A stretch of DNA of 64,000 nt from NCBI GenBank assembly GCA_040437565.1, contig JBDOQK010000002.1, forward strand, positions 806,001 to 870,000, written 5' to 3'. Source of the stretch: Albugo candida. Taxonomy: Eukaryota > Oomycota > Peronosporomycetes > Albuginales. Numbering within the stretch: position 1 is the first letter of the stretch; each line of letters opens with the position of its first letter. The translations under genes and the position numbers were made by a program. Positions 47,101-58,784 of this stretch are shown one piece after another. Under the pieces are notes generated by a model. The model made no database searches and was not told the DNA's origin. It saw nothing but the letters and a program-made list of their open reading frames with translations.

Positions 47101-47184
47101 GACTCTCGCGATACAGAATCCCACGTCTCCAGTATGCGATGGAGATGGAGAAGAAAACGAAAACTGGTTTCTCGACTGGAATGA
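44140..47184 (+). CDS. Paladin-type dual phosphatase-like protein
   Basis: Six exons: 44140..44451, 44504..44579, 44633..44691, 44762..45271, 45329..45637 and 45703..47184, giving 915 residues. Two related halves each contain the block WINLREEAVIYV (from about 44820 and 46110) followed by a Cys-x5-Arg phosphatase loop: CQMGKRR at the 45271/45329 junction and CQMGRGR near 46590. Each half ends with a FLERYFYLIVF or YLERYFYLICF helix. This duplicated layout is the Paladin (PALD1) family, related to phytase-like cysteine phosphatases; animal Paladin has phosphoinositide phosphatase activity. Both loops keep Cys and Arg, so both could be active. The first 100 residues add a helical N-terminus containing an IQ-like AVARIQAFVRG segment. 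Confidence 0.88.
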
Positions 47185-47645
47185 TACGTCTGGAACGTCT
47201 TTCACACATTTATGAGTCGAGCAATTTTGACAATCGCCGTTAAGGCGGTGCTGGATGGTTGAGATTTGTGACGTGGTCAACATGAAGCGTAAGCGAATAT
47301 TTAGTTTCAAGATGTTGTCTTATTTTGCTTTCCAATTATGTTACAAAAAAGCGTACGCGACATTGTATCTCAACCGTATAACGCAGCTTCAATGAAGCGC
47401 CCCATTAAGTCGTAGTTGATTGAAAATCATGAAAGAGAAGTAATTCACAAGTTATATTTACGTCGCTGAGTAAAAGAACAACTTGTGATTAGCAAACTGT
47501 AGCTACATTTTGCGAGTCGATCGCGCAAAAGTCTGAGATAACGAATAACATGGGTGACTTAGGGCATCATACGAATTACTTCGACGCTAAATATTTTTGT
47601 CTGCCATGTACTTGAGCATTCACTGACATTTATGGCTCTCGTCGT
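47185..47645. other. Intergenic region between convergent genes
   Basis: About 460 bp between the Paladin-like stop and the stop of the minus-strand unknown gene. No coding frame or repeat stands out. It is AT-rich and presumably holds both 3' ends. Confidence 0.5.
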
Positions 47646-48206
47646 TTATAATGCGTGTAATTGTTGCATACGTAAATGCCAGGTTGATCGAGGAGGATGA
47701 AGGAAGCGACTTGAAGTTTTCTCAAGCCCATTTTTGTTCATTACGCTCTGCTTGAGAACGCTGTACTCATTGGTAAATGTGACACAGAGTTGGGGATTAT
47801 CGGCTGGTGTTTTGTATCTCTTGCACGATGGTAAGGATACTATCAGGGATGGATTCCAATCTCTTTCATCTTCTTGCCAACGACTGCTGGAAATCACTCG
47901 AAGGAATGATCCACTAAGTAAACGGGATCGAATTACGGCTTCAGCAGACTGCACAACTTCTTCACTTTCTTCTGCACGCTGACTTAATACCCGAGATCGG
48001 TAATGTTCGCGTTCTGAGCATCTGCTTCGTAATAATTCTTCTCGAGCGTGATCCTCGGTATCCGTGGTACTGATAAATTCGGGCTCTACACAGTAGACTT
48101 TCTCGTGCTCGTTCAGCGTAGTAAGTAGTTCCTGTAGCGCAAGATATGTCTCATCGCGCTCTTCTCCGTCTTTTGTATGCTCACTTAAAGCTTCTGCATG
48201 CTTCAT
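47646..48206 (-). CDS. Unknown charged protein
   Basis: A single exon of 186 residues from ATG 48206 (MKHAEALSEHTKDGEERDE). It is hydrophilic, with a Glu/Arg-rich predicted coiled coil (REELLRSRCSEREHYRSR) and a basic, aromatic C-terminal third containing NPSLIVSLPSCKRYKTP. The frame is open a further 99 bases upstream without an ATG, so a spliced 5' exon is possible. No family is recognised. It has no membrane segment. Confidence 0.45.
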   Translation of the reverse strand: MKHAEALSEHTKDGEERDETYLALQELLTTLNEHEKVYCVEPEFISTTDTEDHAREELLRSRCSEREHYRSRVLSQRAEESEEVVQSAEAVIRSRLLSGSFLRVISSSRWQEDERDWNPSLIVSLPSCKRYKTPADNPQLCVTFTNEYSVLKQSVMNKNGLEKTSSRFLHPPRSTWHLRMQQLHAL

Positions 48207-48496
48207 GCTTTCCTTTCCGCAAAATTGTAATTCAACGCACAGAGTTGAGAATTTGATCTTGGCATAAAGCAACCTATCAAAACAACCGGAACTGACCACA
48301 ATCAAGTCATTTCCGGTGTCTAACGCTATCTAAATAGTCGAGTCAGCATGAGACAAGAAATAAGTCGAGTAGGAGCGGTCATAGCGTTCCAGACAGCAAC
48401 GGTCTGAAATCCGTTACAATAATCAATGTAAGTATATGCGTGTTAGAAGGATATCACTTGCTGCAGCATCTCGTTAGGTATCACACAAGAACTGTG

Positions 48497-49714
48497 ATGC
48501 CTTTGCTGTCAGCGGAGCGAGCAGAGACACATCAATCGAAGAAAATAGCAGTTCCGATGCCAGATATCAGAAATCAGCTTATCCGTCGAAACAGAAAAAT
48601 GAAACATTTAGTAGAAGCCGTTTTGCTCAAAACTCTTTTACATGCAATCAAACGAGGCTCGATAGAAGGCATACGAGTTGCGATTGAACGTGGTGTCATA
48701 ATTGATCATGTCGATGGGAAAAGCAGAAATTTGATTATGTAAGTGCGCAGACCATTTTTCTGGTTGTTAAGGCGCATGCGTATCGTAGGTTTGCTACAAA
48801 AGTCGATACGGATGTTAGACTACAAGTTATTATAATTTTGGCGGATGCTGGCTGCAACATTAATCATCTGGATGCTTATGGTTGGAATTGCTTGCATCAC
48901 GCATGGTAGAGCCCATTGTTTCTCGAATGCGGCACTGACGTTCAAGTCTCCTACAGTGCTTGTGGAGCTCTCGATGTTGCACATGAGCTGGTTAGACGGT
49001 AGGTGATTATCGTGTCATGGGGATAACTGAATCATCTGGACTTGGATGCAGCGGCGTTTGCATTGCCCATAATCCGTATGGCTACGGACCCGAGGATTTC
49101 ATCGTGCCTAAAGTGTCCAAAGCAAGTAGTCTTCTCCAGCATACAGAACAATTAACACATGAAGAAAATGTCCGATCATCGTGGAATTACTTTCACAATG
49201 AATGCAGATCGTTGGGATATGCGCTACATGCAGACAATGTATAAAAAACTTTGTGAACATTGACATTTGATTGATTGACTTGTGAACACTTGTAGCGTTG
49301 TGATTTTCGGAAGCCACTAAAGGTATCTTTTCAGGCGCCTGAAACACACAGTTTGCAAGATCGAATTCGGATAATTGATCTTTCTTCAAAAGTACCGCCC
49401 TGGAGCCAAGTGTTGAAAACCATTCTTGTTCCGCCAGGTCAGTTTATCAACAAGAAGATTTCTGTAGTCATCAAATGGGAATTGGGATTACAGGAAGCGT
49501 TGGTACTATCACTTTGGATCATGAGACTCTGTCTCAAGAATCACAATTTCGAATTCTCTATGAAAGATACGATGCTGAAGAAAACAATAAAGAAGAGAAA
49601 AGCAGCTCTTCCGATCTTATGATCACCAATCTGAATACTGGAAACTCATGCTCCATGGAATTGGTTAATGAAGTAGCTGTAGCAAATTTGGACAGAATTC
49701 GTCCGTTCAGGTGA
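48497..49714 (+). CDS. Ankyrin-repeat protein with unknown C-terminal domain
   Basis: Six exons: 48497..48738, 48789..48905, 48957..48998, 49052..49238, 49296..49437 and 49494..49714, giving 316 residues. Residues about 40-125 read as ankyrin repeats: LLHAIKRGSIEGIRVAIERG, then VIILADAGCNINHLDAYGWN and CLHHACACGALDVAHELVRRG. The C-terminal half has a predominantly beta pattern (IRIIDLSSKVPPWSQVL, GSVGTITLDHETL, then SQFRILYERYDA) that I cannot name. A start further upstream, through an exon before 48460, is possible because the frame remains open to a 5' AG. The repeats suggest a protein-binding role. Confidence 0.6.
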
Positions 49715-49893
49715 TTTGTTTCTAGGTTGGAAATGTCAAGATATTCACAGACTTTCGGCGTTGTAGCGCACAACATACCAGTAGTATAAATATGATTGGG
49801 TAAGCCGCAGTGAATGCATTTGACTCAATCGTCCAATTCAGCCTCTCTTTTCATATCAGCAACGATGTGAGACGTGATCGGGCTACTTCCTCC

Positions 49894-51009
49894 ATGTGCG
49901 TTTCAAGAAGTCTCTATTCACTCTGTCTAAATTCTCATCATTTTGCTACCATCGTCAGAGTTCCAAGGCAAAGAAAATTTGCAAATAAAGCAGAAGACTT
50001 GGAACATATCGATGAGGAATCATTCAGGACCATCGCGATGGAATTGTGGGGCGCTCGATTTTCTTCGACGTCGCGTCTTCCGGACATTAACAGTATACTA
50101 AAACCGTACAAGATTATGGCGATGGTCACGGTCGACGTTGCTCATTCCACAGGAAGCAAATCTAACGAATATGAAGTTGTGATACAACAAGTCGGGAAAA
50201 TTGGACTTCATCTGGTCTCTACTTCTGCGTCCACTACTTTCAGGAGAATTGACATGCTCTTGGTGATATTTGTAGGAGCCTGTGTCAGAAGGCTTTCGAC
50301 GTGTTACGCGGCTTATTGTGCGCCACAGCTTAAGTCAAGCCGTATCTGTCAGCCCGGGTGATTATTTAATTGGAATCAATAGTGCAAACATCGAACATGC
50401 TGGCGTCAAACATGCTATTTGGCAACTAAAAGANNNNNNNNNNNNNNNNNNNNNNNNNNNNNNNNNNNNNNNNNNNNNNNNNNNNNNNNNNNNNNNNNNN
50501 NNNNNNNNNNNNNNNNNNNNNNNNNNNNNNNNNGTCGCGTCTTCCGGACATTAACAGTATACTAAAACCGTACAAGATTATGGCGATGGTCACGGTCGAC
50601 GTTGCTCATTCCACAGGAAGCAAATCTAACGAATATGAAGTTGTGATACAACAAGTCGGGAAAATTGGACTTCATCTGGTCTCTACTTCTGCGTCCACTA
50701 CTTTCAGGAGAATTGACATGCTCTTGGTGATATTTGTAGGAGCCTGTGTCAGAAGGCTTTCGACGTGTTACGCGGCTTATTGTGCGCCACAGCTTAAGTC
50801 AAGCCGTATCTGTCAGCCCGGGTGATTATTTAATTGGAATCAATAGTGCAAACATCGAACATGCTGGCGTCAAACATGCTATTTGGCAACTAAAAGAAGC
50901 AGATAGGCCTCTAACATTACGGTTTCGACGTGGAAATGCCGAAAAAAGACCAAGTTTATTTTCCATTCGTACCACAAGTACTAACGTTCCGATGACCGTC
51001 ATTGTGTAA
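49894..51009 (+). CDS. PDZ-domain protein
   Basis: Two exons, 49894..50214 and 50740..51009 (using the second copy at the 50434 gap), give 196 residues. The C-terminal 90 residues form one PDZ domain: the carboxylate loop KIGLHLEPVS, then VTRLIVRHSLSQAVSVSPGDYLIGIN, shown here as VTRLIVRHSLSQ and SPGDYLIGIN, and a last strand LTLRFRRGN. PDZ domains bind C-terminal peptides. The loop GLHL fits the GLGF consensus. The N-terminal 90 residues have no recognised domain. The 61-nt intron sits exactly inside the domain and is phase 0. Confidence 0.72.
50070..50897. repeat. Gap-flanking duplication (assembly artefact), 364 bp
   Basis: Bases 50070-50433 and 50534-50897 read the same and flank 100 N (50434-50533), inside the PDZ gene. 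Confidence 0.95.
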
Positions 51010-51117
51010 ATATGCAAAAACCTTCTAGATCCTATGTACAACTTTATATCATCCATGAACAACCAGCCACAAACTCGTTTAAGTCAGCCGCAGTGCAATT
51101 TTGCCAAGTCAATTGTT

Positions 51118-53259
51118 TTAATCGAAACTTCCGAATGTTACTTGAGCCATAGTCAGAGTTGGCTTCAACTTTACAATCGCCAGTCTTTCTCGGTATTGCA
51201 GACCATAATTGACGGTCTCTCGCTGAGGCTTAGCGACATTCGATGGGGGTGTCGGTGGTCTGATGTCGAGAAGTTGGCTAGAATAACCAAGCATCATTCG
51301 ATGAGCTGTAGCCACTTGTTCAGGATGCGGGCTTAGAGAAGGCTTCTTTTCACGATCCGAAAGTGCTAAATATCGTGCTTTGTCCGTCCCAACAATTCCA
51401 AAGCAATCTCTACCCTGGTGTTTAGCTCCTCTTAATGGAGGTAATGAGTGACTTCCATCTTCATTCCGGCGATGCTGCAAAGGCTCTACAAAACGCATTT
51501 GTTGCTCCTTCACTCCCTTTTCAGCCATTTCAAGAATTTCTTGAAACTTTTCATTTCGTGCGATTGATGACGATGGATATAATTGCACGAAATCGATCAA
51601 AGGAATTTGTTTGCATGCGTTGGCATCCTTTCTCCGACGATGAGATGACGAAGAAGATCTGGAAGATGTGGAGGATGCAGGTCGCTGTTTCAGCTCCTGG
51701 ATTCCATGACCATATTTGTCCACCAAACTAGCATTCAGTGCATCTTGCCTTCCATGAAATTTGTCGACAATCATGCCTACGTCGCTCAGCCGCTCAGGAT
51801 TCACTTGCTCGTAATATTCCATCAAGGCAGAACGCAGCTGCATGTGAGTCAAGCACCGATTGTCATCTGAACGTTCTACATCCTGATTCAAACATTCAGT
51901 CAGATCGGACGCTGTAGAATCTCTAGGATTCCTATCGTTAAGCAGAGTGTCCGACTGCGTTCCATACAATCGCGTCCGAGAAGATTTCATTTTCTGTCGT
52001 TCCCAGGATTTTTGGTCGTCCGGAGATACACCGAGTACGTCGAACACTTGTGATATGAGCCGCTCTTTGACATTCCAATCAAGTGGCGAATCACATCCGA
52101 AACTCGGCAAATGATTCACTTCTAAAAGCCAAGGCTTCAGACCCTCGTCTACAAGAACATCCATCCCGAGGACTGAAAAGCAAGACGATCCGGTCTCCGA
52201 TTCGTTTAATTCCAATTGTGGTACACTTGATGCACTCTGTGGTCTTGGTCGGTTCATCTGATTGTCCGGTTTTGTGTCATCAGAAAAAGCGCTCAAGTCT
52301 GAGGAAGCCGATTTGCGATGTTGCCCGTACTTGGCAAATGCGGATCGATATTCTTGAGCTAGGACTGGCTGCACCGCTAATATCGCTTTCAGACAGATAT
52401 CACCAATTTGATCCCACAATTTTTCAACCTGTTCGACATTGTATTGTTCTTTGAGCCACTTGAAAAACCAGCGTAACGACCGTTTATTACCAAAACCATC
52501 TTGCTGATTATCTTGATTCATTTCAAATTCGCTTGAGTGCTTGTTTACTGCGTAATTGGTCAGGTGCATGAATCGTTGATCCAAATTCCCTCCATTTGGA
52601 GTAACATAATCGGCTGTGCATAAACGCACAAGCCCGTCTTGAAACAAGTAGACTCGGAGAGGATCGCAGCTAGTGACAAGTACGTAGATCCGTAAGTCAA
52701 ACTTTTTATTGTCTAACAAAAGAGGCTTGGAGATATACTGCTGGGCAACCACGATATCGGCCGTCTGTAGCTGTTGCAGCTGCTTTGTCAGATACACACC
52801 ACGGCCTTGGCACATGTGGTCAGGCTTGATGATAAAAGTTTTCTGACTCTTGCCTTCTTGGTTGAATTGGAGCGAGAAATCGCGAAGATCAAAAGGAAGA
52901 ATCCAGGTTTTTGGACAGAAATCGTAATCTTTTGGATACAATTTCTTCATCCTCTCGAAGCTTCTCGCCAGCTTTGATTTGCGTGCTAGCACATTGGACA
53001 TCCCTGGGAAATGATTCACCTTTTGGTAAGGCTGTAAGCGACGAAAAGTATCACAGAATTCAGGTACATCAATCCAATGAAGATTGCATGACGCGATCCT
53101 GTTCTTATCTTGTTCATCTGTGATCAACTTCCATCCTCGAGCACGTGCAATTTTGCGAACGACTTCATATTTGCAAAGCGTTAGATTGATGCTGACTCTA
53201 TTTTTTCGCTTCGATTTTTTCATCAATTTGTGAACGGGATCATCAGAGACTGGCGTCAT
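51118..53259 (-). CDS. Tubulin tyrosine ligase-like polyglutamylase (TTLL6/13 type)
   Basis: A single exon of 713 residues. The TTL core covers about residues 20-430: NLTLCKYEVVRKIARARGW, FPGMSNVLARKSKLAR, the ATP-grasp strand TFIIKPDHMCQGRGVYL, KFDLRIYVLVTSCDPLRVY, FMHLTNYAVNK and the metal-binding LLEVNHLPSF. KFDLRIYVLVTS and LLEVNHLPSF point to the TTLL4/6/13 glutamylases, which add glutamate chains to axonemal tubulin. The C-terminal 280 residues are Ser/Arg-rich and probably disordered. The family is strongly linked to cilia, in line with the DAAF9-like gene. The first Met is at 53259. Confidence 0.92.
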   Translation of the reverse strand: MTPVSDDPVHKLMKKSKRKNRVSINLTLCKYEVVRKIARARGWKLITDEQDKNRIASCNLHWIDVPEFCDTFRRLQPYQKVNHFPGMSNVLARKSKLARSFERMKKLYPKDYDFCPKTWILPFDLRDFSLQFNQEGKSQKTFIIKPDHMCQGRGVYLTKQLQQLQTADIVVAQQYISKPLLLDNKKFDLRIYVLVTSCDPLRVYLFQDGLVRLCTADYVTPNGGNLDQRFMHLTNYAVNKHSSEFEMNQDNQQDGFGNKRSLRWFFKWLKEQYNVEQVEKLWDQIGDICLKAILAVQPVLAQEYRSAFAKYGQHRKSASSDLSAFSDDTKPDNQMNRPRPQSASSVPQLELNESETGSSCFSVLGMDVLVDEGLKPWLLEVNHLPSFGCDSPLDWNVKERLISQVFDVLGVSPDDQKSWERQKMKSSRTRLYGTQSDTLLNDRNPRDSTASDLTECLNQDVERSDDNRCLTHMQLRSALMEYYEQVNPERLSDVGMIVDKFHGRQDALNASLVDKYGHGIQELKQRPASSTSSRSSSSSHRRRKDANACKQIPLIDFVQLYPSSSIARNEKFQEILEMAEKGVKEQQMRFVEPLQHRRNEDGSHSLPPLRGAKHQGRDCFGIVGTDKARYLALSDREKKPSLSPHPEQVATAHRMMLGYSSQLLDIRPPTPPSNVAKPQRETVNYGLQYRERLAIVKLKPTLTMAQVTFGSFD

Positions 53260-53509
53260 CACGCCGGCAACGAAAGCTATTAGTTAGTTTGTTACCGTCG
53301 AGAAGGTTGTAAACCTTTGATGCGCAGACTTGCATGCTGAGCTAAAAATACTGCGTGATCCGTTAGACGTTTGGGGTTTCACCCTGAATATACCAAAAGA
53401 GCACGCGATGTAGAATGAACAGAGACGGATACGAACAAAAGATTGATACTTGATGATTACGATTGGATCAGGAGCCCTACTGAATGCCTGTGCTGAGCAA
53501 AGACGAATT

Positions 53510-56500
53510 TCAAGCAACGTATAAAAGTCTCTGCTGGTTGCTCTCATGACGTTTCAGGAAGTCTTTGTCGATAAGAATCTCAACGTTTTGTTTGATCATC
53601 GCTGTGGATGGTGCGAATTGATTTTGTAGCATTCCACTCAATTCAAGCTCGAGTTGAGGATACAAGACATCGCGGCGGGTCTTGAGTATTCGAACAATTG
53701 CTGCTTGTAATGTCATTTTCCTGTCCTCGACCATCTCTCGTCTTGTGGATTCCATGTTTCGGGGAGATTCTATCGGAGCACTGGGAACTGCCTAAAGAAA
53801 CAAACATAATGAAGTGTGACGACAACTTTTCTGGATAGACCTACAGAAACACGTAGCTTTCGATGTTTGAAGTGAGAATTCAGTCTGTATCTGGTCTCAT
53901 GCTCTTCTTGGACTCGAGTAAGAATTTTGGTCTATTTGAGATAAAATCAGTCGTTTGCTTATTTCTGAGCCAAGTCTTTACCTTCACGAGGCCATTGAAA
54001 TGAGGGCACAGATCTTTCGCCTCAATGTTTATTGTTTGTGCGATTTGATTCTCAGGGATTTCGAGATTGCTATTGTACTGAAATTATAAATGTCAGCAGT
54101 GCATTATAGGAAGGATAGGCGGCGTACCTGCAGTAATATCATTATTTGATAGAAACTGAGCACAAATTCGTATTGTTTCTCATAGCAATATGACTGCACG
54201 GTTCCATGCGACAAATGATACACAGGATCTAGCTTTCTTCCTGAACCTCTTTCTACATAAAATTCTCTAAAGAGATTCTCGTACGCTTNNNNNNNNNNNN
54301 NNNNNNNNNNNNNNNNNNNNNNNNNNNNNNNNNNNNNNNNNNNNNNNNNNNNNNNNNNNNNNNNNNNNNNNNNNNNNNNNNNNNNNNNCAGGATCTAGCT
54401 TTCTTCCTGAACCTCTTTCTACATAAAATTCTCTAAAGAGATTCTCGTACGCTTGCAGGATTTCTGGAAGTATCAACTGTTTGTCTAATGCAGTTGTTGC
54501 AATCGGCCAAGCACCAGCCGTTAGGACATTACACTGATATCTGATTTTTTTATGCAATGAGAGGGCCAAAGCTGTGTCTTCATCACGCTCTGATAGTACT
54601 CCTTCCTGTTCATGTATCCATGATTCAAAAGTGTTATTGAGTTCCTGCCGTTCACATCAGCAAAATATCGTGCATTCTGCAAAATCAGCATCAAAGATAC
54701 CTTGCTAAGAAGTTTGTCCTTGAGCATCTTTTGTAATTTCGAAACAAAATCACAGCCGCAAGTTTCTCGCAACTTTTGTATAAGCAAAATTTCCATATCG
54801 TTTGCGACAGAGGTTTCTAGACATGCATGCATGTAAGAAAACAGAAATATAATCTAAATGAATTCAGGATACCTCGGATCAACCGTTTCGCCAGATATTT
54901 TGCATAAAATTTCTTGAAAACATCCTTATCATTGAGCAGAGAAAATACGACGCTAATATTTTCAACTTTCCTTTCCATGGTATCTTCTAGATCGGGCTTG
55001 TCAACAAGTTTCAGCTTGGCGAAAGCGCTTGACTTTTTCTTTTTCTTCTCTGTGGTCATGAGATGATGAGCGTATTTTGCCAGAATCTCCGGGAGTTTGG
55101 CATGAGAATTGGCAAACGCTCGACACGCCTATTGTCCATGGTTTCCTCATTTGAACATGACTAATGGTAATAATCGTCCATAGAATACCTGATCCAGAGC
55201 TGTTCGCATCAATGAGTGAGAGTTGAAGGCACCGTGTATCATTTTGTGGTATCGATTTCGAACTTGAACCAAAGCTTCAATGTATTCCTCTGGATGTTTA
55301 ACTGTGCCATCATGCTCAAACTTTCGTACGACATCGAGCCCAATTCGCTCGATATACGCTTTCAAAATGCTCTAGATGTAGAAATACTGAGATGATGTCA
55401 TGGAATAAAGTTCTCCATATCCTTACCTTAAATGAGATAAGAGTTTGGTCATTTGAGAGCTCTGAAAATAATAAAAATATACGCCGTAAATCTTCTGTTT
55501 GATTATTCCGCAAGAACGTCTCAACATGCTCGCAAATTCGCTCTGCATGATGTTCGACAAGCACTCGACAGCAAATTTTCCTTGCGTGCAGCATTGTGCT
55601 TCGCACAACTATCAAAATTCCAAGTAATGGCTCCATCTGAGCAAGCTTTTACTTACGTAGAATGTAAGCATCCTTCACATCGCTGCTGTTCTTGTCTGCA
55701 TATAACCTCAACTATCTGGAGGTACTCGGCGATTGTGATTCTCGATAGCAGTTTCCCCGCCATAGTAGAATAATATGTATCCAGGTCCTATGACAATGAG
55801 TATAAGGACGATGATATGTCACGTATCTTTCCTCAATATCACTTTTAGAAATGGCGACTCCAACTCATCACGATACACACTCAGAGGCTCTTGTTGACAT
55901 GAACCCAGCGAATAGAGAGACTAGAAGATGAGCAAGTGCTTATCATTGTAATAATGAAGCGAGTTTGCGAATAGTACCTCAACAACCCTCGAAATGTAAT
56001 CGTTTCCGTCAACGAAGATGCTCTTCGAATCGCGTGCATTTCGAAATAATTGACTCACAGAATGAAATATTCGTGACCTGATCTTTAGGAATACAATATC
56101 GCTCCAAAGATGCATAGCGAGCTACCGTTTAATCGATATTAATGACACTTGTCAAGCGTCTAGAGTTCTGTTTTGAGTACCTCATCGATAGTATAAACTC
56201 CTGGAATAGGTGCCTGGCCGGTCTCGGAGTGTGAATACTTGATCCAAAATCTATTCTGCATGTTGTACCATTTTTCAATATCGCTCTGTATCAGTTGAAT
56301 ACAACCCACCAGATAGCGAAACAGCTCCGACGTGTAGCTCGTTCCGGTAACAAAAGCGTTAAATTGGGTGCAATAGTGCTCCAAGAACTCGGTGTCACCA
56401 CTAATACTACTGATCTCCTGCTTCACAAACATTCCTCCATCAGTTCGCGAGACTACTTTCGTGTATATATCATGCTTAGCTGCAAAGCACAATTCCAGAT

Positions 56501-56813
56501 GCGATGCAAGCAATCCCCGTAGACGAAAGTAGAGCACTTCGCCCTGCGGAGCACCGGGAGCCGTACACACTTTATAAATGCCACTACGAAAGTATGTGAA
56601 TTGCTAAGGTCACCGCAAAACTCCAGGACTTACGTATACATCTCAACCCATCTTTCGTGAGTTAGTGTCTGGGGGACAGCGGAAACCAGAGATAGTAAGG
56701 ATGGCTCAATATTTTTCCATAAGACCTCGATATCAATCTACAAAAGTATTTATGTATGTATCAGAATTGTAATCGTAAGATGCAAGAACCGCTGAAGCCT
56801 TTAAAAGTGACAT
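53510..56813 (-). CDS. Cullin
   Basis: Fourteen minus-strand exons: 56790..56813, 56634..56737, 56181..56583, 55978..56121, 55843..55920, 55657..55787, 55427..55598, 55189..55371, 54873..55128, 54701..54816, 54128..54644 (with the gap duplication collapsed), 53982..54077, 53845..53931 and 53510..53791, about 808 residues. N-terminal cullin repeats include HERWVEMYTGIYKVC. The homology domain has KFYAKYLAKRLIRG, CNVLTAGAWP and a neddylation-type winged helix with AAIVRILKTRRDVLYPQLELE (given in parts, IVRILKTRR) ending KRHESNQQRLLYVA. The Lys in IVRILK is the expected NEDD8 acceptor. Cullins scaffold RING ubiquitin ligases. The N-terminal half is closest to CUL1, which would make this an SCF scaffold, but the class needs a tree. 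The C-terminal YVA ending is canonical. Confidence 0.9.
54223..54454. repeat. Gap-flanking duplication (assembly artefact), 66 bp
   Basis: Bases 54223-54288 and 54389-54454 are identical and flank 100 N (54289-54388), inside one exon of the cullin gene. It is the shortest overlap. Confidence 0.93.
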
Positions 56814-56946
56814 ATTGCTAGATCTTTGAATGTGGAAGCTATTTATTTCGAAAAGAAAACAATACGATACCTCTTTCTTCTCATAGCGAACTTAGGCGCT
56901 CGAATATAGTAATACCAAGCCTCACCTTTTGATCTCTGCGCTTCGT

Positions 56947-58387
56947 CTATCCTATCTGCTTTAAGGAAAGAGATGTCTTCTGATTTGCGCGATGTTTCTT
57001 CGACCTGAGATGTTCCTGCCACTGAACGATTCCCAAAAACCTACGGCTTCCACAAGCTTCACATGTGTTTTCGATCCATTTATCTTCGCTATTTTGCTGG
57101 TCCAAAGGATCGCTCTTCATTTCTTGTATCGTTTTGTGTTGTGCTATCGTTTCGCCTTTCAGAAAGCTCTGTGCGATTCGAATTGCAGGTTTCGCGACAG
57201 TTTCATGCCACTGGTCAAGATTGGTTGTGTCCAGGGAGTAAACCGGAATGTTTCGGTTGATGAATTTGTTGCGTATCCACGCAAGCTGACGTCGCGCATA
57301 TTGTCTTGTCGCAATATTGAGCAGTTGTATACACTTGGCTAGTTCGGAGTTGAGCTCGTTTGTTGAATAAGATCCAGACTCATCAGCTCGAAGATAGCTC
57401 TCGAATTCCTTGTACCCAATGGCTTGCAAGATTCCTGTTCTCGAACCTTCTTCTAATAATTTGTTTGGCTCACAGTCGAGTGACTTCACTTGAGCTCGTA
57501 AAGATTTCAGTTCATCAATTAGACCTAATTGCATCATGTTGTCTACTCTAGACTCCAAGTTTCAGTCAGTCCAGACAAGCAAAATATGCTGCCCTTAACG
57601 TACCGTTTCTCAAGACGAGCTAGAAGCGTCTCATGCTGACAATGCAGCATCAATGCACTTGCATCGAACAATCTCTGTGCATTCTTGCGGCTATTTTGCT
57701 GCTCGTCGAGAAGATCGCTTTGTCGTTTGCCTGTCTGATACAACACTTCGAGTCCGCGTCGGACACGACGGGTATTGTTGATATGAAGACGACTTGCCAT
57801 GACTGGATCTAATTCTTGGAGCTTTTTAAACATCTGCTTTGCAGATAGTGATTTCTACGCATGCACAGTATCATACTAATTTGACAGTGCATGATTCGAT
57901 ATTACCAGCGTGTTCAATCCTGCTTGATCCTTCGTCCCTTGTACACACTCTTCGTCAAGCAGTTGCGAGTTCCATAGTATTGACTGAGTATAGTACATTG
58001 TTCCACCAACAATGATGGGGACTTTGTTCCGAGATAAGATTTGATCGATCACCTTCAGCGCTTGTTGCTTGTAATGGTTGACATCGATAGCATCTGTCGG
58101 TTCGATAATATCAAATAAATGATGCGGAATCCCTTCTTTCTCTTCTTCAGTAATCTTGGCTGTTGCAATATCCAGTCCTCGATACATCTTTGCACATCAC
58201 TGTCTAAAAGCTCGATTGCTTATCATTGAGTAATTGTTACCTGCATAGCGTCCGAGTTGATAATCTCTCCATTGACGGCTTTTGCGACTTCGATCGACAA
58301 TTTTGTTTTACCAACACCCGTGGTCCCAACAATCACGAGAACTTTGCGCAGCTTTGTGAAATTGGCGTCTGGTAACTTTGAAAGCAT
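56947..58387 (-). CDS. TRIT1: tRNA dimethylallyltransferase (MiaA/Mod5/TRIT1)
   Basis: Four exons: complement of 58241..58387, 57906..58187, 57604..57854 and 56947..57547, giving 426 residues. The P-loop is [13 protein letters not shown], followed by [18 protein letters not shown] (prenyl transfer motif), [40 protein letters not shown] and [15 protein letters not shown] (tRNA binding). The C-terminus has a C2H2 zinc finger ([24 protein letters not shown], given here as CEACG and HLRSKKH) typical of eukaryotic Mod5/TRIT1. The enzyme adds a dimethylallyl group to A37 of tRNAs reading UNN codons. The length is close to yeast Mod5. The introns are 51-56 nt. Confidence 0.95.
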
Positions 58388-58784
58388 CGTCTCCTAATCG
58401 CTGTTCATACTCCTAATCTCTAATCACCTTCTATTTATGCTTGAATCAGTTTAGCCTCCATACTTCATTCATTATGAATCCATGCTTTTTGTTCTTTTGG
58501 TCATTGTAACGATTTTCATATCTGTTGTCAACTTCTGTGCAATAGATTTTGTGAGATCCTTCATGCTCAACAGCGTCGACATTTACTGTGTGTTTTATGC
58601 AAACAGTCGAGAAATGCATTTATCTCTGATCACGATGAACTTGTGCTTATGCAAGCTGATAGATGACTCTTTCTATTCACATTATTGCAATAAAATCACG
58701 ACAACAAAAATCATCAATCAAGTGAGTGAAGGCTCTGTTCGAGGAAATGAGCTGGATGAGATCAAATCACCGAAAAAGCGAATA
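58388..58784. other. Flank of the repeat block; weak open frame only
   Basis: A plus-strand frame opens at 58482 with a hydrophobic N-terminus (MLFVLLVIVTIFISVV) and runs into the repeat block at 58868. The part before 58700 has low coding quality, and the end is just the inverted repeat, so I do not call a gene with confidence. It could encode a small secreted or membrane peptide. Confidence 0.3.

Noticed and set aside
51435-51731. Plus-strand open frame inside the TTLL gene
   Set aside because: It is an antisense shadow of the Ser/Arg-rich C-terminal part of TTLL.
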